Shown: piece by piece, positions 8,364-16,695 of the stretch
How the letters are laid out: every line of letters begins with the position of its first letter
Position numbering within the stretch: position 1 is the stretch's first letter
Program-made: the position numbers and the translations under genes
The notes under the pieces: generated by a model
What the model was told of the DNA's origin: nothing
The model's input: only the letters and a program-made list of their open reading frames with translations
Database searches by the model: none
Assembly (NCBI GenBank): GCA_040776805.1
Contig: JAXGZS010000002.1
Location: forward strand, 62,001 to 126,000
Direction of reading: 5' to 3'
Source of the DNA: UBA7702 sp040776805
GTDB taxonomy: Bacteria; Bacillota; Dehalobacteriia; UBA7702
Length of the DNA stretch: 64,000 bases

Positions 8364-10013
8364 CTATTTTTCCTCGTTTTTATTCATCAGAGGGATTACC
8401 GGTATCAGAGGAACTACTAACATCAATACATACATATATCTGAAGCTAATTCCTAAAGGAGTGGCGATCATGATCGTAAGCCAGGCGCCGATGATGGGAA
8501 TATACGGCATAAAACAAGTCATAAGATCTTTTTTCGAGCGAAGAATCAAAATCATCGCGCTGCCCATCGTTAGCCAAAAAAGCATGCCTGAACTGATGTA
8601 TCTTTTTGGGGAAACAATACTGTTAAAAGAAAATCCAAATACCTTTGAAAAATAATCGTGTTGCTCAATCCCCATATTGTTGTGCCAGACGCCCTTCTGG
8701 AAATAAGCTTCCGAGCCGGAAGTGTTAATATTCCAAAACCCTATATTTTGCACAAAAAAAGCTTCTAAATATAGGCCGGGGTTTTGACTGAAAAGTTTTA
8801 ACCATAATTTGAAAAAGGCGGCTTTGTTCTCCTCCAAAAAGGTATCGTCAAATCGACTCATATACCATTTTGGAGTATCGGCGTTACACGGAGTATACTT
8901 TTCCTTTATCTCGTCAATGTCCCATATCTTTGATATAAACGCCTTATCTTCTTCGGTATAAACACCGTCTTTGCTAATAACCGCAAATATCTGTTGTGTT
9001 GGCATGGCCAAGTTTTCCACAAATTCAGTGGAAAGATTTTTTGCGTTATAAATAGGCCCCTGTATGATGACGGTTCCAATCAATAAGGCAATAGAGCAGA
9101 TGGCGAATTTTTTCCAATACTTGAAGAACAAATGCCGATATATAAAAACTAGAAATAGCAGGGAGAAAGCATAGATGTATAAGCCGTTGTTTCTTAAAAA
9201 ACAGACGAAAAAGGCTGTCACACAATAATGAACGATCCCGGGTGTGGAGTGCAAATATTTTCCGTCAGAGATAAAGATATCGATGTATATCAAAACAAAA
9301 TGAAACAGCGCCAAAGAAAAGAGGGTGTCTTTCCAAAAGGTTACAGCATAAAACGGGAAAAGAGGAAAAAACGCAATGAATATGAAAACTGCAGCAATAT
9401 ACCCGCGTGAGATATTCTTTTTATAAAGCCAGATAATGAAATGCGCCATCACCGAAATCATAATCAGCATCTGCGCAACCGTGTATAAAGCGATACCTCT
9501 TAACAGGCTCCCTGATAACATTCCTATTTTGATAAATATGCCGGTAAACCAAGTATATAACAGTGGATGGTGGTTGTTATAGATACCGGTAATAACCTGC
9601 CCTATGGATGAAAACCCGTCGGCGTAAATCGCCCCGGGCATGTTTGATAATAAATACGGGAACCAGCATACAAACAAGATTGCAGAGATGATAAAAAAAG
9701 CTGCCGTTTGTTTTTTCAAAGAAGGTAGTTCACGCTGATTTTTATGGATCCTATGTTTTTCCACAAAATCATAGAACACAGTCAAAACAATAAACGCTAT
9801 GCAAAAGCCCACGCAACCAAAAACAAAGAAGAAAATGTCGCTAACCATGATTTCTCTGGCGTAACTATCGCCCACCTTGCCAAAGATATTACCGGAATAT
9901 ATAAAAATACGGCTCAAGGTCATAACTGCCGAAAATACAATAGAAATTATTCCCAACCATATGCATTTATGCTTACTCAAAAAACACCGTTCTTTTTCGG
10001 TTTTGATCATCAT
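8364..10013 (-). CDS. Large polytopic membrane protein, DUF6020-like (surface glycan related?)
   Basis: A 549-residue protein with about a dozen hydrophobic segments. It has a long extracytoplasmic-type region between roughly residues 330 and 440 (rich in W, N and acidic residues) and a C-terminal membrane bundle. The segment NMPGAIYADGFSSIGQVI followed by NNHHPLLYTWF resembles the loop of GT-C-like membrane proteins grouped as DUF6020; this family call is from memory and unverified. Codons and base composition are clearly more AT-rich than the flanking his and GT2 genes, which suggests recent acquisition. Position next to gtrA and GT2 suggests a role in glycan decoration. The function is not established. 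Confidence 0.65.
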   Translation of the reverse strand: MMIKTEKERCFLSKHKCIWLGIISIVFSAVMTLSRIFIYSGNIFGKVGDSYAREIMVSDIFFFVFGCVGFCIAFIVLTVFYDFVEKHRIHKNQRELPSLKKQTAAFFIISAILFVCWFPYLLSNMPGAIYADGFSSIGQVITGIYNNHHPLLYTWFTGIFIKIGMLSGSLLRGIALYTVAQMLIMISVMAHFIIWLYKKNISRGYIAAVFIFIAFFPLFPFYAVTFWKDTLFSLALFHFVLIYIDIFISDGKYLHSTPGIVHYCVTAFFVCFLRNNGLYIYAFSLLFLVFIYRHLFFKYWKKFAICSIALLIGTVIIQGPIYNAKNLSTEFVENLAMPTQQIFAVISKDGVYTEEDKAFISKIWDIDEIKEKYTPCNADTPKWYMSRFDDTFLEENKAAFFKLWLKLFSQNPGLYLEAFFVQNIGFWNINTSGSEAYFQKGVWHNNMGIEQHDYFSKVFGFSFNSIVSPKRYISSGMLFWLTMGSAMILILRSKKDLMTCFMPYIPIIGAWLTIMIATPLGISFRYMYVLMLVVPLIPVIPLMNKNEEK

Positions 10014-10162
10014 TTGGCTTTTCTCTGCCTTCTCTTCTTCGCCGCGTCCTCAGTAACATCAGTTCAAATCATTGCCGGTATTTTTACGGTGACATCCAAA
10101 AAACACCCTTGCGACGATTCTCTCATGGTTTTCATTCTCGGCTTTTTTGATTATGATGGTTT

Positions 10163-10191
10163 ATTATACCACGGCGCCGCCGCAACAACAA
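10163..10191 (-). promoter_or_regulatory. Predicted promoter of the DUF6020-like gene
   Basis: Leftward -35 TTGTTG, a 17-base spacer and -10 TATAAT begin only four bases after the hisIE stop. This gives a leader of about 140 bases before the ATG at 10013 and makes the gene independent of the his operon. Confidence 0.6.
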
Positions 10192-10194
10192 GGA

Positions 10195-10842
10195 CTATTC
10201 CGATTTTTTATGACGTGAGAGCATCGCTTTTCCAATATCATCCCAGCTAAGCCCTTGCTCATAGAGGAGGACGGTCAGATGATAAATCAGATCCGCCGCC
10301 TCAAAAGTCAGCTCTTCCGGGGAGCGGTTCTTGGCGGCGATGACGCATTCCGTACTTTCCTCGCCAACTTTTTTACAGATCTTATCAACGCCCTCCCGCA
10401 GCAGGTAATTGGTATAGGATCCCTCGATTGGGTTTTCCGCCCGTTCCTTGACGATGGCATATTCCAGGGCCATTCCCCGGCCAATGCTGAAATCGTCCTC
10501 AGAGGGAACCCATGTCCCATCGTTCAGTTGCCGGAAAAAGCAGGAGAAATTCCCCGTATGGCAAGCCATACCGGTCTGTTCGATCTCCAACAAAAGCGTA
10601 TCACCGTCACAATCCAGCTTCATGGCTTTTAATTTCTGCAAATGACCGCTGCTTTCGCCTTTTTGCCAAAGCTTTTGGCGGCTGCGGCTGTAATACGTGC
10701 AATACCCCGTTTTTAAGGTTTTTTGGATGGACTCGGCGTTCATATAGGCCATCATCACGACTTGACCGCTGACGGCGTCAAAAGCGATGGCGGGGACAAG
10801 ACCTTTTTCATCGAATTTGATTTCTTTTAAAAAATCGCTCAT
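10195..10842 (-). CDS. hisIE: Bifunctional phosphoribosyl-AMP cyclohydrolase / phosphoribosyl-ATP pyrophosphatase
   Basis: A 215-residue fusion for steps 2 and 3 of histidine synthesis. The HisI half (about 1-115) has MAYMNAESIQKTL, YYSRSRQKLWQKGE and the zinc/catalytic cysteines in KLDCDGDTLL and GMACHTGNFSC. The HisE half (about 125-205) has KICKKVGEESTECVIAAKN and FEAADLIYHLTVLL, the MazG-like metal-binding helices. It is the last his gene; its ATG overlaps the hisA stop by four bases. In most Bacillota hisF lies between hisA and hisI; here it does not. Confidence 0.96.
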   Translation of the reverse strand: MSDFLKEIKFDEKGLVPAIAFDAVSGQVVMMAYMNAESIQKTLKTGYCTYYSRSRQKLWQKGESSGHLQKLKAMKLDCDGDTLLLEIEQTGMACHTGNFSCFFRQLNDGTWVPSEDDFSIGRGMALEYAIVKERAENPIEGSYTNYLLREGVDKICKKVGEESTECVIAAKNRSPEELTFEAADLIYHLTVLLYEQGLSWDDIGKAMLSRHKKSE

Positions 10843-11561
10843 ATTTTCCCTCCCAGTACATTTTCGAGTTTTACGTCGCCGGTATAGACCGCCTTACCGA
10901 TGATCACACCGCTGACGCCGGTTTCCTTTAAGGCCGCCACATCGCTGTCCTTTGTCACGCCGCCGGAAGCGATCACCGCGGCGGGAACGGCGGACGCCAT
11001 TTTTGCCATAGCCTCAAGGTTGGGGCCGGCGAGCATGCCATCGCGGGAAATGTCAGTATAGATGATGGTGGCGATACCGAGATCGGCGATGATTTTTGCG
11101 AATGTCAACGCGTCAAGATCGCTTTTTTCTACCCAACCGGCGATGGCCACCATCCCGTCTTTGGCGTCAATGCCCACGGCGATCTGTTTACCGTATTTTT
11201 TCGCCGCCTCGGTGACAAGGCTTTTATCACGAACGGCGGAAGTACCCAAGATCACCCGGTCGAGACCGGCCTCAAGGTAGTTTTCGATCTCCGCCATGGT
11301 GCGGATGCCGCCGCCGATTTCGGCGAAAAGCCCTGTCTCTTGCCGCACCGCGCAGACGATTTCCTGATTGACGGGATGCCCCGCCTTGGCGCCGTCGAGA
11401 TCCACAAGATGTATGGCTTTCGCGCCCTTTGCCAAAAACTCCTTTGCCTTCGCCACAGGATCGTCGGCAAAAACCGTCTTTTTACTGTAATCTCCCTGTA
11501 AAAGGCGGACACATTGACCGTCGATCAGGTCGATGGCCGGTAAAATCTGAAAATCAGCCAT
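10839..11561 (-). CDS. hisA: ProFAR isomerase (HisA)
   Basis: A 240-residue (beta/alpha)8 barrel that isomerises the N'-formimino-5-aminoimidazole-carboxamide ribotide intermediate. It begins FQILPAIDLIDGQCVRLLQGDY, with the first catalytic Asp in PAIDL. The second half-barrel carries IIYTDISRDGML with the second catalytic Asp, and GGV/GKAVYTG phosphate-binding loops. The DGML and KSDLDALTF pattern fits HisA rather than HisF. The gene touches hisB at 11561 and overlaps hisIE. HisF, its homologue and the next enzyme's partner, is missing from the cluster. Confidence 0.95.
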   Translation of the reverse strand: MADFQILPAIDLIDGQCVRLLQGDYSKKTVFADDPVAKAKEFLAKGAKAIHLVDLDGAKAGHPVNQEIVCAVRQETGLFAEIGGGIRTMAEIENYLEAGLDRVILGTSAVRDKSLVTEAAKKYGKQIAVGIDAKDGMVAIAGWVEKSDLDALTFAKIIADLGIATIIYTDISRDGMLAGPNLEAMAKMASAVPAAVIASGGVTKDSDVAALKETGVSGVIIGKAVYTGDVKLENVLGGKI

Positions 11562-12139
11562 TATAATACTCCCTTGGTGGAAAGAACGCCATTGCCGTCA
11601 AAGGCGGCGGCTTCCTGAAAAGCATGGGCAAAGGCCTTGAAAATGCCTTCGGCCATATGGTGGTTGTTTTTGCCGTAGCGCAAATTGATGTGAAGGGTCA
11701 TTTCGGCGTTGTGGGCAAGGGCGCGGAAAAACTCCTCCATCATTTCCAAGGGGAATTCTCCGGCTTTTTCCGCGGTAAAGGCGGCGTTGAACACAAGGTA
11801 ACTGCGGCCGGACAAATCCACCGCCGCTTCCGTTAAGGTCTCGTCCATGGGGATCAGCGCCGCGCCGTAGCGGCGGATGCCATTTTTATCGCCCAAGGCG
11901 TCCTTCATGGCTTTTCCCAAAACAATGCCGATATCCTCCACGGAGTGGTGAGCGTCGACATAAAGGTCACCTTGGCAGCTAACGTTGAGATCACAACCGC
12001 TGTGCTTCGCGAAAAGGGAGAGCATGTGATCGAAGAAGCCCATTCCCGTTTCGACCTCACTGTTTCCTTCGCCGTCAATATCGAGATCAAGCTCGATTTC
12101 AGTTTCATTGGTTTTTCGGAGCAAAGAAGCCTGTCGCAT
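11561..12139 (-). CDS. hisB: Imidazoleglycerol-phosphate dehydratase
   Basis: A 192-residue monofunctional HisB that dehydrates imidazoleglycerol phosphate to imidazoleacetol phosphate. Family motifs are GMGFFDHMLSLFAKHSGCDL, DAHHSVEDIGIVLGKA (a manganese-binding His cluster) and HINLRYGKNNHHMAEGIFKAFA. No phosphatase domain is fused, as expected in Bacillota, so histidinol phosphatase must be elsewhere. The ATG at 12139 is preferred over a GTG one codon upstream because AGAGG sits better. It lies four bases after hisC and ends at the first base of hisA; hisH is not present between them. Confidence 0.95.
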   Translation of the reverse strand: MRQASLLRKTNETEIELDLDIDGEGNSEVETGMGFFDHMLSLFAKHSGCDLNVSCQGDLYVDAHHSVEDIGIVLGKAMKDALGDKNGIRRYGAALIPMDETLTEAAVDLSGRSYLVFNAAFTAEKAGEFPLEMMEEFFRALAHNAEMTLHINLRYGKNNHHMAEGIFKAFAHAFQEAAAFDGNGVLSTKGVL

Positions 12140-12143
12140 CACT

Positions 12144-13208
12144 TTACCTCTTTTCTATATATTCTTCCACCGTGTCAAGGAAGATTCTCATGTCTTCCTT
12201 GGAGCCGATGGTCACCCGTAGATAATCGTTGATCCGCGGCAAATCAAAATAGCGCACCAAAATCTTTTGGCTGCGGAGATGTTGAAACAGTTCTCTGGCG
12301 GGGCAATTCCAGTAACGCATCATGATAAAATTGGTTTTGGAAGGCAAGACGTCGCAGCCGATACCGCGTAACGCCACGCTGACGCCTTCCCGCACTGCGC
12401 AGACGGTTTTGAGGTTGGCCTCCACCGTTTCCGCGTCTTGGAGGGAGGCGATGGCCCCGGCCTGGGCGATCCGATCCACGGGATAGGAATTAAAGGAATT
12501 TTTCACCCGATTGAGCCCCTCGATCAGCTCCTCGCTGCCGATGGCAAAACCCACGCGTAAGCCTGCCAGAGAATGGGATTTGGACATGGTCTGAACCACC
12601 AGCAGATTGGGATATTTTTCAATCAAAGGAACCGCGCTTTCCGCGCCGAAACGGACGTAGGCTTCGTCGATGACCACGACAACAGCGGGATTTCTTTTGA
12701 CAATATCCTCGATTTCCCGGCGGGTCAAGGCGATGCCCGTGGGGGCGTTGGGGTTGGTGATGACGATGCCGCCGTTTTCCCTACGGTAGTCGTCAACAGC
12801 AACGGTAAAATCATCCTTCAGCGGGATCTGTTCATAGTCGAGTCCGTAATGCTTGCAATATACGGGGTAAAAGCTGTAGCTGATATCGGGGAATAAAACC
12901 GGTTTGCCTTGCTGAAAGAAGGCGTCAAAGGCAAAAGCCAGCACTTCGTCGCTGCCGTTGCCGACAAAGACGTTTTTGGGAGCCACCCGGGCATAATCCG
13001 CGAATACTTCCCGCAAGGCGCAGGCATCAGGATCGGGATAGAGGCGCATATCTTCGCAGGCAGCCTCTTTCATCGCCCCAAGCACCGCCTCCCCGGGGGG
13101 GAAGGGATTTTCATTGGTATTGAGCTTGATCATCTTCTCCTTGGGCTGTTCACCGGGGGTATAAGGATCAAGCTTGCAGGTTTTTTGATTCCAATAACAA
13201 CTCATCAT
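12144..13208 (-). CDS. hisC: Histidinol-phosphate aminotransferase
   Basis: A 354-residue fold-type I PLP enzyme that transaminates imidazoleacetol phosphate using glutamate. It has the HisC pattern: IKLNTNENPFPPGEAV at the start, VFVGNGSDEVLAFAFDAF, NPNAPTGIAL and the Schiff-base lysine in TMSKSHSLAGLRVGF. C-terminal RYWNCPARELFQHLRSQKILVRYF and LRVTIG bind substrate phosphate. It sits six bases after hisD and just before hisB. The paralogue CobD at 54568 shares the fold but belongs to cobalamin synthesis. Confidence 0.95.
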   Translation of the reverse strand: MMSCYWNQKTCKLDPYTPGEQPKEKMIKLNTNENPFPPGEAVLGAMKEAACEDMRLYPDPDACALREVFADYARVAPKNVFVGNGSDEVLAFAFDAFFQQGKPVLFPDISYSFYPVYCKHYGLDYEQIPLKDDFTVAVDDYRRENGGIVITNPNAPTGIALTRREIEDIVKRNPAVVVVIDEAYVRFGAESAVPLIEKYPNLLVVQTMSKSHSLAGLRVGFAIGSEELIEGLNRVKNSFNSYPVDRIAQAGAIASLQDAETVEANLKTVCAVREGVSVALRGIGCDVLPSKTNFIMMRYWNCPARELFQHLRSQKILVRYFDLPRINDYLRVTIGSKEDMRIFLDTVEEYIEKR

Positions 13209-13214
13209 CTGTCC

Positions 13215-14507
13215 TCATTTCCGAATGGAAGCGCTTTTTGCGTGCCCCGTCAACCCCTCAGAGTTGGCAAAACGCACGATGTCGTCTTGCACTTTCATAA
13301 ACGCTTCTTTATTATAGCACAAAATCGTGGTTTTTTTCATAAAATCCGCGGTATTCAAGGGAGAGGAAAAGCGGCCCGTACCGATGGTGGGAAGAATGTG
13401 ATTAGGCCCGGCCATATAGTCGCCCAAAGCCTCCGGCGTATAGTGACCAAGGAAGAGAGCGCCGGCGGTTTTTGGTTTGTTAATGTAGTTCAGAGGATCC
13501 TCAACGGCGATTTCCAAGTGTTCCGGGGCGATGATATTGGCCACCTCGAAGCATTGATTGAGGTCTTTGCAGAGAATGATCGCGCCGTAATCCTCCCAGG
13601 AAGCGTTGGCAATTTCGTAACGCTCCATGGGTTTTAAGGCTTTTTCCAGCTCCTTTTCCGTGGAGAGCGCCAGTGCTTCGTCGTCGGTCACCAGGTAGGA
13701 AGCGGCCAATTTGTCGTGTTCCGCCTGGGAAAGCAGATCTACGGCGAGCCACGCCGGGTTGGAAGAGCTGTCGGCAATCACGCAGATTTCGCTGGGGCCC
13801 GCCACCATATCGATGCCGCACTGGCCAAACACAAGCTGTTTCGCCGTGGCCACAAAGGCGTTGCCGGGGCCGGTGATTTTATCCACGGCGGGAATCGTTT
13901 CGGTGCCATAGGCCAGAGCGGCGATGGATTGCGCGCCGCCGACTTTATAGATTTCCGTCACACCGGCGATTTTCGCGGCCACCAGGGTCACGCCGGGGAT
14001 CGTTCCGTCGGCGGCGGGAGGCGTCACCATGATGATCTCCGGCACACCGGCCACTTGGGCGGGAACGGCATTCATCAGCACCGAGGAAGGCAGCGGCGTT
14101 TTGCCGCCGGCGCCGCCGGGAACGTAGATGCCCACGGTTTTTAAAGGCTGAATCAGCATACCCAAAGTGGTGCCGTCCGCTTTCTGCTCAAACCAGGAGT
14201 TTTCCAGCTGTTTTCTGTGAAAATAGGCGATGTTGTCGGCGGCTTTTTCAATGGAAGCCAAAAGCTCTTTGTCGATCTTGGCAAAGGCTTCTTCAATTTC
14301 GGCTTCGCTGACTTTCAGGTCGTAAACGTTGCAGCCGTCGAATTTGGCGTTATAGAAACGCAAAGCGTCGTCGCCTTCGGCCCTGACTTTTTGGATGATA
14401 TCTTTGACGATGTTTTCCACATCGGCGCTGTTATTCTCTTTTCTTCGCTCAAGGTACGCTTTTAAATCGCCATAGTCCTCACTGTTGCGGTAATCGAATC
14501 GTTTCAT
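13215..14507 (-). CDS. hisD: Histidinol dehydrogenase
   Basis: A 430-residue zinc enzyme that oxidises histidinol to histidine in two NAD-dependent steps. Landmarks are YVPGGAGGKTPLPSSVLMNAVPA, the central GGAQSIAALAYGTETIPAVDKITGPGN motif, DMVAGPSEICVIAD, SQAEHD with the zinc-binding Gln/His, and the late APEHLEI and GPNHILPT motifs with catalytic Glu/His. Length is the family norm. It starts three bases after the hisG stop and is followed by hisC after six bases, so it is tightly co-translated. Confidence 0.96.
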   Translation of the reverse strand: MKRFDYRNSEDYGDLKAYLERRKENNSADVENIVKDIIQKVRAEGDDALRFYNAKFDGCNVYDLKVSEAEIEEAFAKIDKELLASIEKAADNIAYFHRKQLENSWFEQKADGTTLGMLIQPLKTVGIYVPGGAGGKTPLPSSVLMNAVPAQVAGVPEIIMVTPPAADGTIPGVTLVAAKIAGVTEIYKVGGAQSIAALAYGTETIPAVDKITGPGNAFVATAKQLVFGQCGIDMVAGPSEICVIADSSSNPAWLAVDLLSQAEHDKLAASYLVTDDEALALSTEKELEKALKPMERYEIANASWEDYGAIILCKDLNQCFEVANIIAPEHLEIAVEDPLNYINKPKTAGALFLGHYTPEALGDYMAGPNHILPTIGTGRFSSPLNTADFMKKTTILCYNKEAFMKVQDDIVRFANSEGLTGHAKSASIRK

Positions 14508-14510
14508 GAT

Positions 14511-15161
14511 TTATAGATTCCTCCATTGCAATTCATTTTTAAAATCATTGATCAGTCGTAAGATCATTTCATTTTTCGTTTTCATACTGACTTTGTTCAC
14601 CACCATCCGGGCGGAGATATCATTGATCACGTCTTCGTAAACGACCAGGCCGTTGGCGGCCAGGGTAGCGCCGCTCTCCACAATATCGACGATCACGTCG
14701 GCCAGCCCGGTCAGGGGAGCCAATTCCACGGAACCGTTGATCTTGATGATTTCCACGCGTTCCTTTTTTTCTTCTCGGAAATACTTTTCCGCGATGTGGG
14801 GATATTTGGTGGCCACTTTTTTGCGGTGCTTGCCCTTCCAGGTGGATGCTTGATCCGCCGGCCCGGCCACGCATATTTTACAGCTGCCGAAGCCGAGGTC
14901 AAGGACTTCATAGAGATCCCGCTCCTCTTCTAAGAGGGTATCTTTGCCGGCAATGCCGATATCGGCGGCGCCGTATTCCACAAAGGTGGGAACATCCGAT
15001 GGTTTACCGAGGAAGAAGCGAACGCTGTTTTTTTCGTCGGTCAGAATCAATTTTCGCTTGGGATCGTTGAAATCGGGGCAACGGATGCCGCTCTTTTCAA
15101 AAAACTCCATGGAAACATCGGCGAGGCGGCCTTTGGCCAAAGCAACATTTAAAATTTCCAT
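14511..15161 (-). CDS. hisG: ATP phosphoribosyltransferase catalytic subunit, short form
   Basis: This is the first committed step of histidine synthesis: ATP plus PRPP to phosphoribosyl-ATP. At 216 residues it is the short HisG_S form without the C-terminal regulatory domain, so it needs HisZ, which is encoded directly upstream. Motifs are NVALAKGRLADVSMEFFEKSGI, GAADIGIAGKDTLLEE and the PRPP loop in VDIVESGATLAANGLV. Its start overlaps the end of hisZ by 13 bases, in line with coupled synthesis of the two subunits. Confidence 0.96.
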   Translation of the reverse strand: MEILNVALAKGRLADVSMEFFEKSGIRCPDFNDPKRKLILTDEKNSVRFFLGKPSDVPTFVEYGAADIGIAGKDTLLEEERDLYEVLDLGFGSCKICVAGPADQASTWKGKHRKKVATKYPHIAEKYFREEKKERVEIIKINGSVELAPLTGLADVIVDIVESGATLAANGLVVYEDVINDISARMVVNKVSMKTKNEMILRLINDFKNELQWRNL

Positions 15162-16171
15162 CCCTGATCCTCCTCTTTGAACGCTTCCGGAATACCGTTT
15201 GTTTTCAAAATATCCATAATAAAGTTGACGTTTACGGAAAAACCGGTGGCGCCGTCGGGCTCTCCGAATTTTTCCACAAGATGATCGTATCTGCCGCCGG
15301 AAAGGATCGGCGTGCCGTAACCGGAGACAAAACCTTGAAAGATCATGCCGGTATAATAAGATAAGGCGCTGACCATACCGAGATCAATGGCAAGATATTG
15401 CTCATAGCCCGCTTTTTTCAGGATATCCACCACCGCGACGAGATTTTCCACCGCGGCGTGGGCCTTGCCGGTCAGGTGATAGCCGCTGATCTTTGCAAGG
15501 ATCTCCGTACCGCCGTAGAGGGCGGGCAATTCAATCAGCGCGGTTTTCAGATCACCGTCGATGCCCAGAGCGGTCACTTGCTTTTCCAGACCGAGGAAAT
15601 CCTTTTTTTCGATCAGGTGACGGAGCCGGTCTTTTTCACGGAAGGGCAAATCCGTATCGTTCATCAAACCTTTGAAGTAATTGACCTGCCCGATTTCTAT
15701 GGTAAAAGTGGTGAGACCCGCGGCTTTTAAAGTTTTGATGGCGGTGGCGATGATTTCCGCGTCGGCGGCAGGGCCGTCGACGCCGATGATTTCGCAACCG
15801 GCCTGAGTAATCTCTTTCAAATCAAGGTAGCGGTCTTTTTTACTGCGAAAGGTGTTCTGGCAGTAGCAAAGCCGCAGGGGGCGGCAATCCTTCAGTTTTG
15901 TCGCCGCCACCCGGGCGCAGGGTACCGTAAGATCCGGTCTTAAAACGAGGATGCGCCCTTGTTCGTCGACAAACTTGATCATATTCTCTTCGGGAATGAT
16001 ATCTCGCTGACCGCTGAAAGAATCAAAGAACTCCATGGACGGGGTAGCGATTTCGCGGAAGCCGCAATGTCGGAATACGGCGTTCATCGCGTTTTCCATG
16101 GTTCTTTTCATGTAGCATTCTTCCGCCAGAATGTCCTGTTCCCCATCGGGAATGTAGATTTTCCAGGTCAT
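15149..16171 (-). CDS. hisZ: ATP phosphoribosyltransferase regulatory subunit
   Basis: A 340-residue class II histidyl-tRNA-synthetase-like protein lacking synthetase function. It joins short HisG to form the active, histidine-inhibited complex. It retains class II motif 2-like RPDLTVPCARVAATKL and LCYCQNTFRSKK, and YYTGMIFQGFVSGYGTPILSGGRYDHL. The start at 16171 follows AGGAAAGG by nine bases; the longer frame from 16204 has no good RBS. It is the first structural gene of the his operon and lies about 80 bases after the attenuator terminator. Confidence 0.92.
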   Translation of the reverse strand: MTWKIYIPDGEQDILAEECYMKRTMENAMNAVFRHCGFREIATPSMEFFDSFSGQRDIIPEENMIKFVDEQGRILVLRPDLTVPCARVAATKLKDCRPLRLCYCQNTFRSKKDRYLDLKEITQAGCEIIGVDGPAADAEIIATAIKTLKAAGLTTFTIEIGQVNYFKGLMNDTDLPFREKDRLRHLIEKKDFLGLEKQVTALGIDGDLKTALIELPALYGGTEILAKISGYHLTGKAHAAVENLVAVVDILKKAGYEQYLAIDLGMVSALSYYTGMIFQGFVSGYGTPILSGGRYDHLVEKFGEPDGATGFSVNVNFIMDILKTNGIPEAFKEEDQGWKF

Positions 16172-16255
16172 TGAAGCCATCCTTTCCTGACGCCTTGGCG
16201 TCATTTACAATCGTCTTATGATGAGGCTTAAAGTAAAACAATATGTCTTTCGGGT

Positions 16256-16285
16256 AATAAAAATACGGCCACAAAGATGTGGTCG
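16256..16285 (-). terminator. his operon attenuator terminator
   Basis: Leftward, CGACCACA-TCT-TTGTGGCCG forms a short GC-rich hairpin followed by TATTTTTATT. The 5' arm CGACCACAT (16285-16277) is perfectly complementary over nine bases to ATGTGGTCG inside the leader peptide gene (about 16393-16401). The terminator and an upstream antiterminator are therefore mutually exclusive. It lies between the leader peptide and hisZ. Confidence 0.8.
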
Positions 16286-16351
16286 CAGACTATTTGCTAT
16301 AAGAAATTCTCTTTCTATAAAAATAAGAGCAAATTTCACCAACCCGGCGCG

Positions 16352-16453
16352 TTAACTTCGCCCGGCACGGAGCCCGTCAGAAAAAAATACCGACCACATA
16401 TTTCTTTTTCCGTTTTTAAAATGGTGATGAAAATGATGATGGTGGGCTTTCAT
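16352..16453 (-). CDS. hisL: his operon leader peptide with seven histidines
   Basis: A 33-residue frame too short for routine gene calling. It has a proper RBS (AGGAG at 16463-16467, nine bases before ATG) and starts M-K-A followed by histidine at positions 4-7 and 9-11, with one Phe between; it stops at TAA 16352. It is placed between a strong promoter and a terminator, directly ahead of hisZ. This is the arrangement known from enterobacterial hisL: ribosome stalling at His codons when charged tRNA-His is scarce frees the downstream ATGTGGTCG segment to pair with the terminator arm and allow read-through. The role is inferred from layout and codons. Confidence 0.85.
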   Translation of the reverse strand: MKAHHHHFHHHFKNGKRNMWSVFFSDGLRAGRS

Positions 16454-16483
16454 TTCGATACGCTCCTAAAAATTTATAATAGT

Positions 16484-16512
16484 ATTATAATACAGACCGC
16501 TGAAAATAACAA
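16484..16512 (-). promoter_or_regulatory. Promoter of the his operon
   Basis: Leftward -35 TTGTTA (16512-16507), exactly 17 bases, -10 TATAAT (16489-16484). Transcription should start near 16477, only about 10 bases before the RBS of the leader peptide. Confidence 0.8.
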
Positions 16513-16695
16513 GTCTTAATTTAAAGAAATTCCGCTTTGGCGGAGGATTGTTTTCAAGGCTGCTTTTAACAGGCAAAAGATCTCATTCTTGGTAACGTTG
16601 CTGTTTCGTTGCGGCGTTTTCTTGCTTTGGCGTTATTTTCACAGAATCCATACGGCGGCATAAAATGGGAGGAGATCAAAGAAAGGACTTTTCAT

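Noticed and set aside
16352..16453. The His-rich leader peptide as a metal-binding peptide linked to the ZIP transporter
   Set aside because: It is on the opposite strand from the ZIP gene and is followed by a terminator/antiterminator and hisZ, so attenuation is the better reading.
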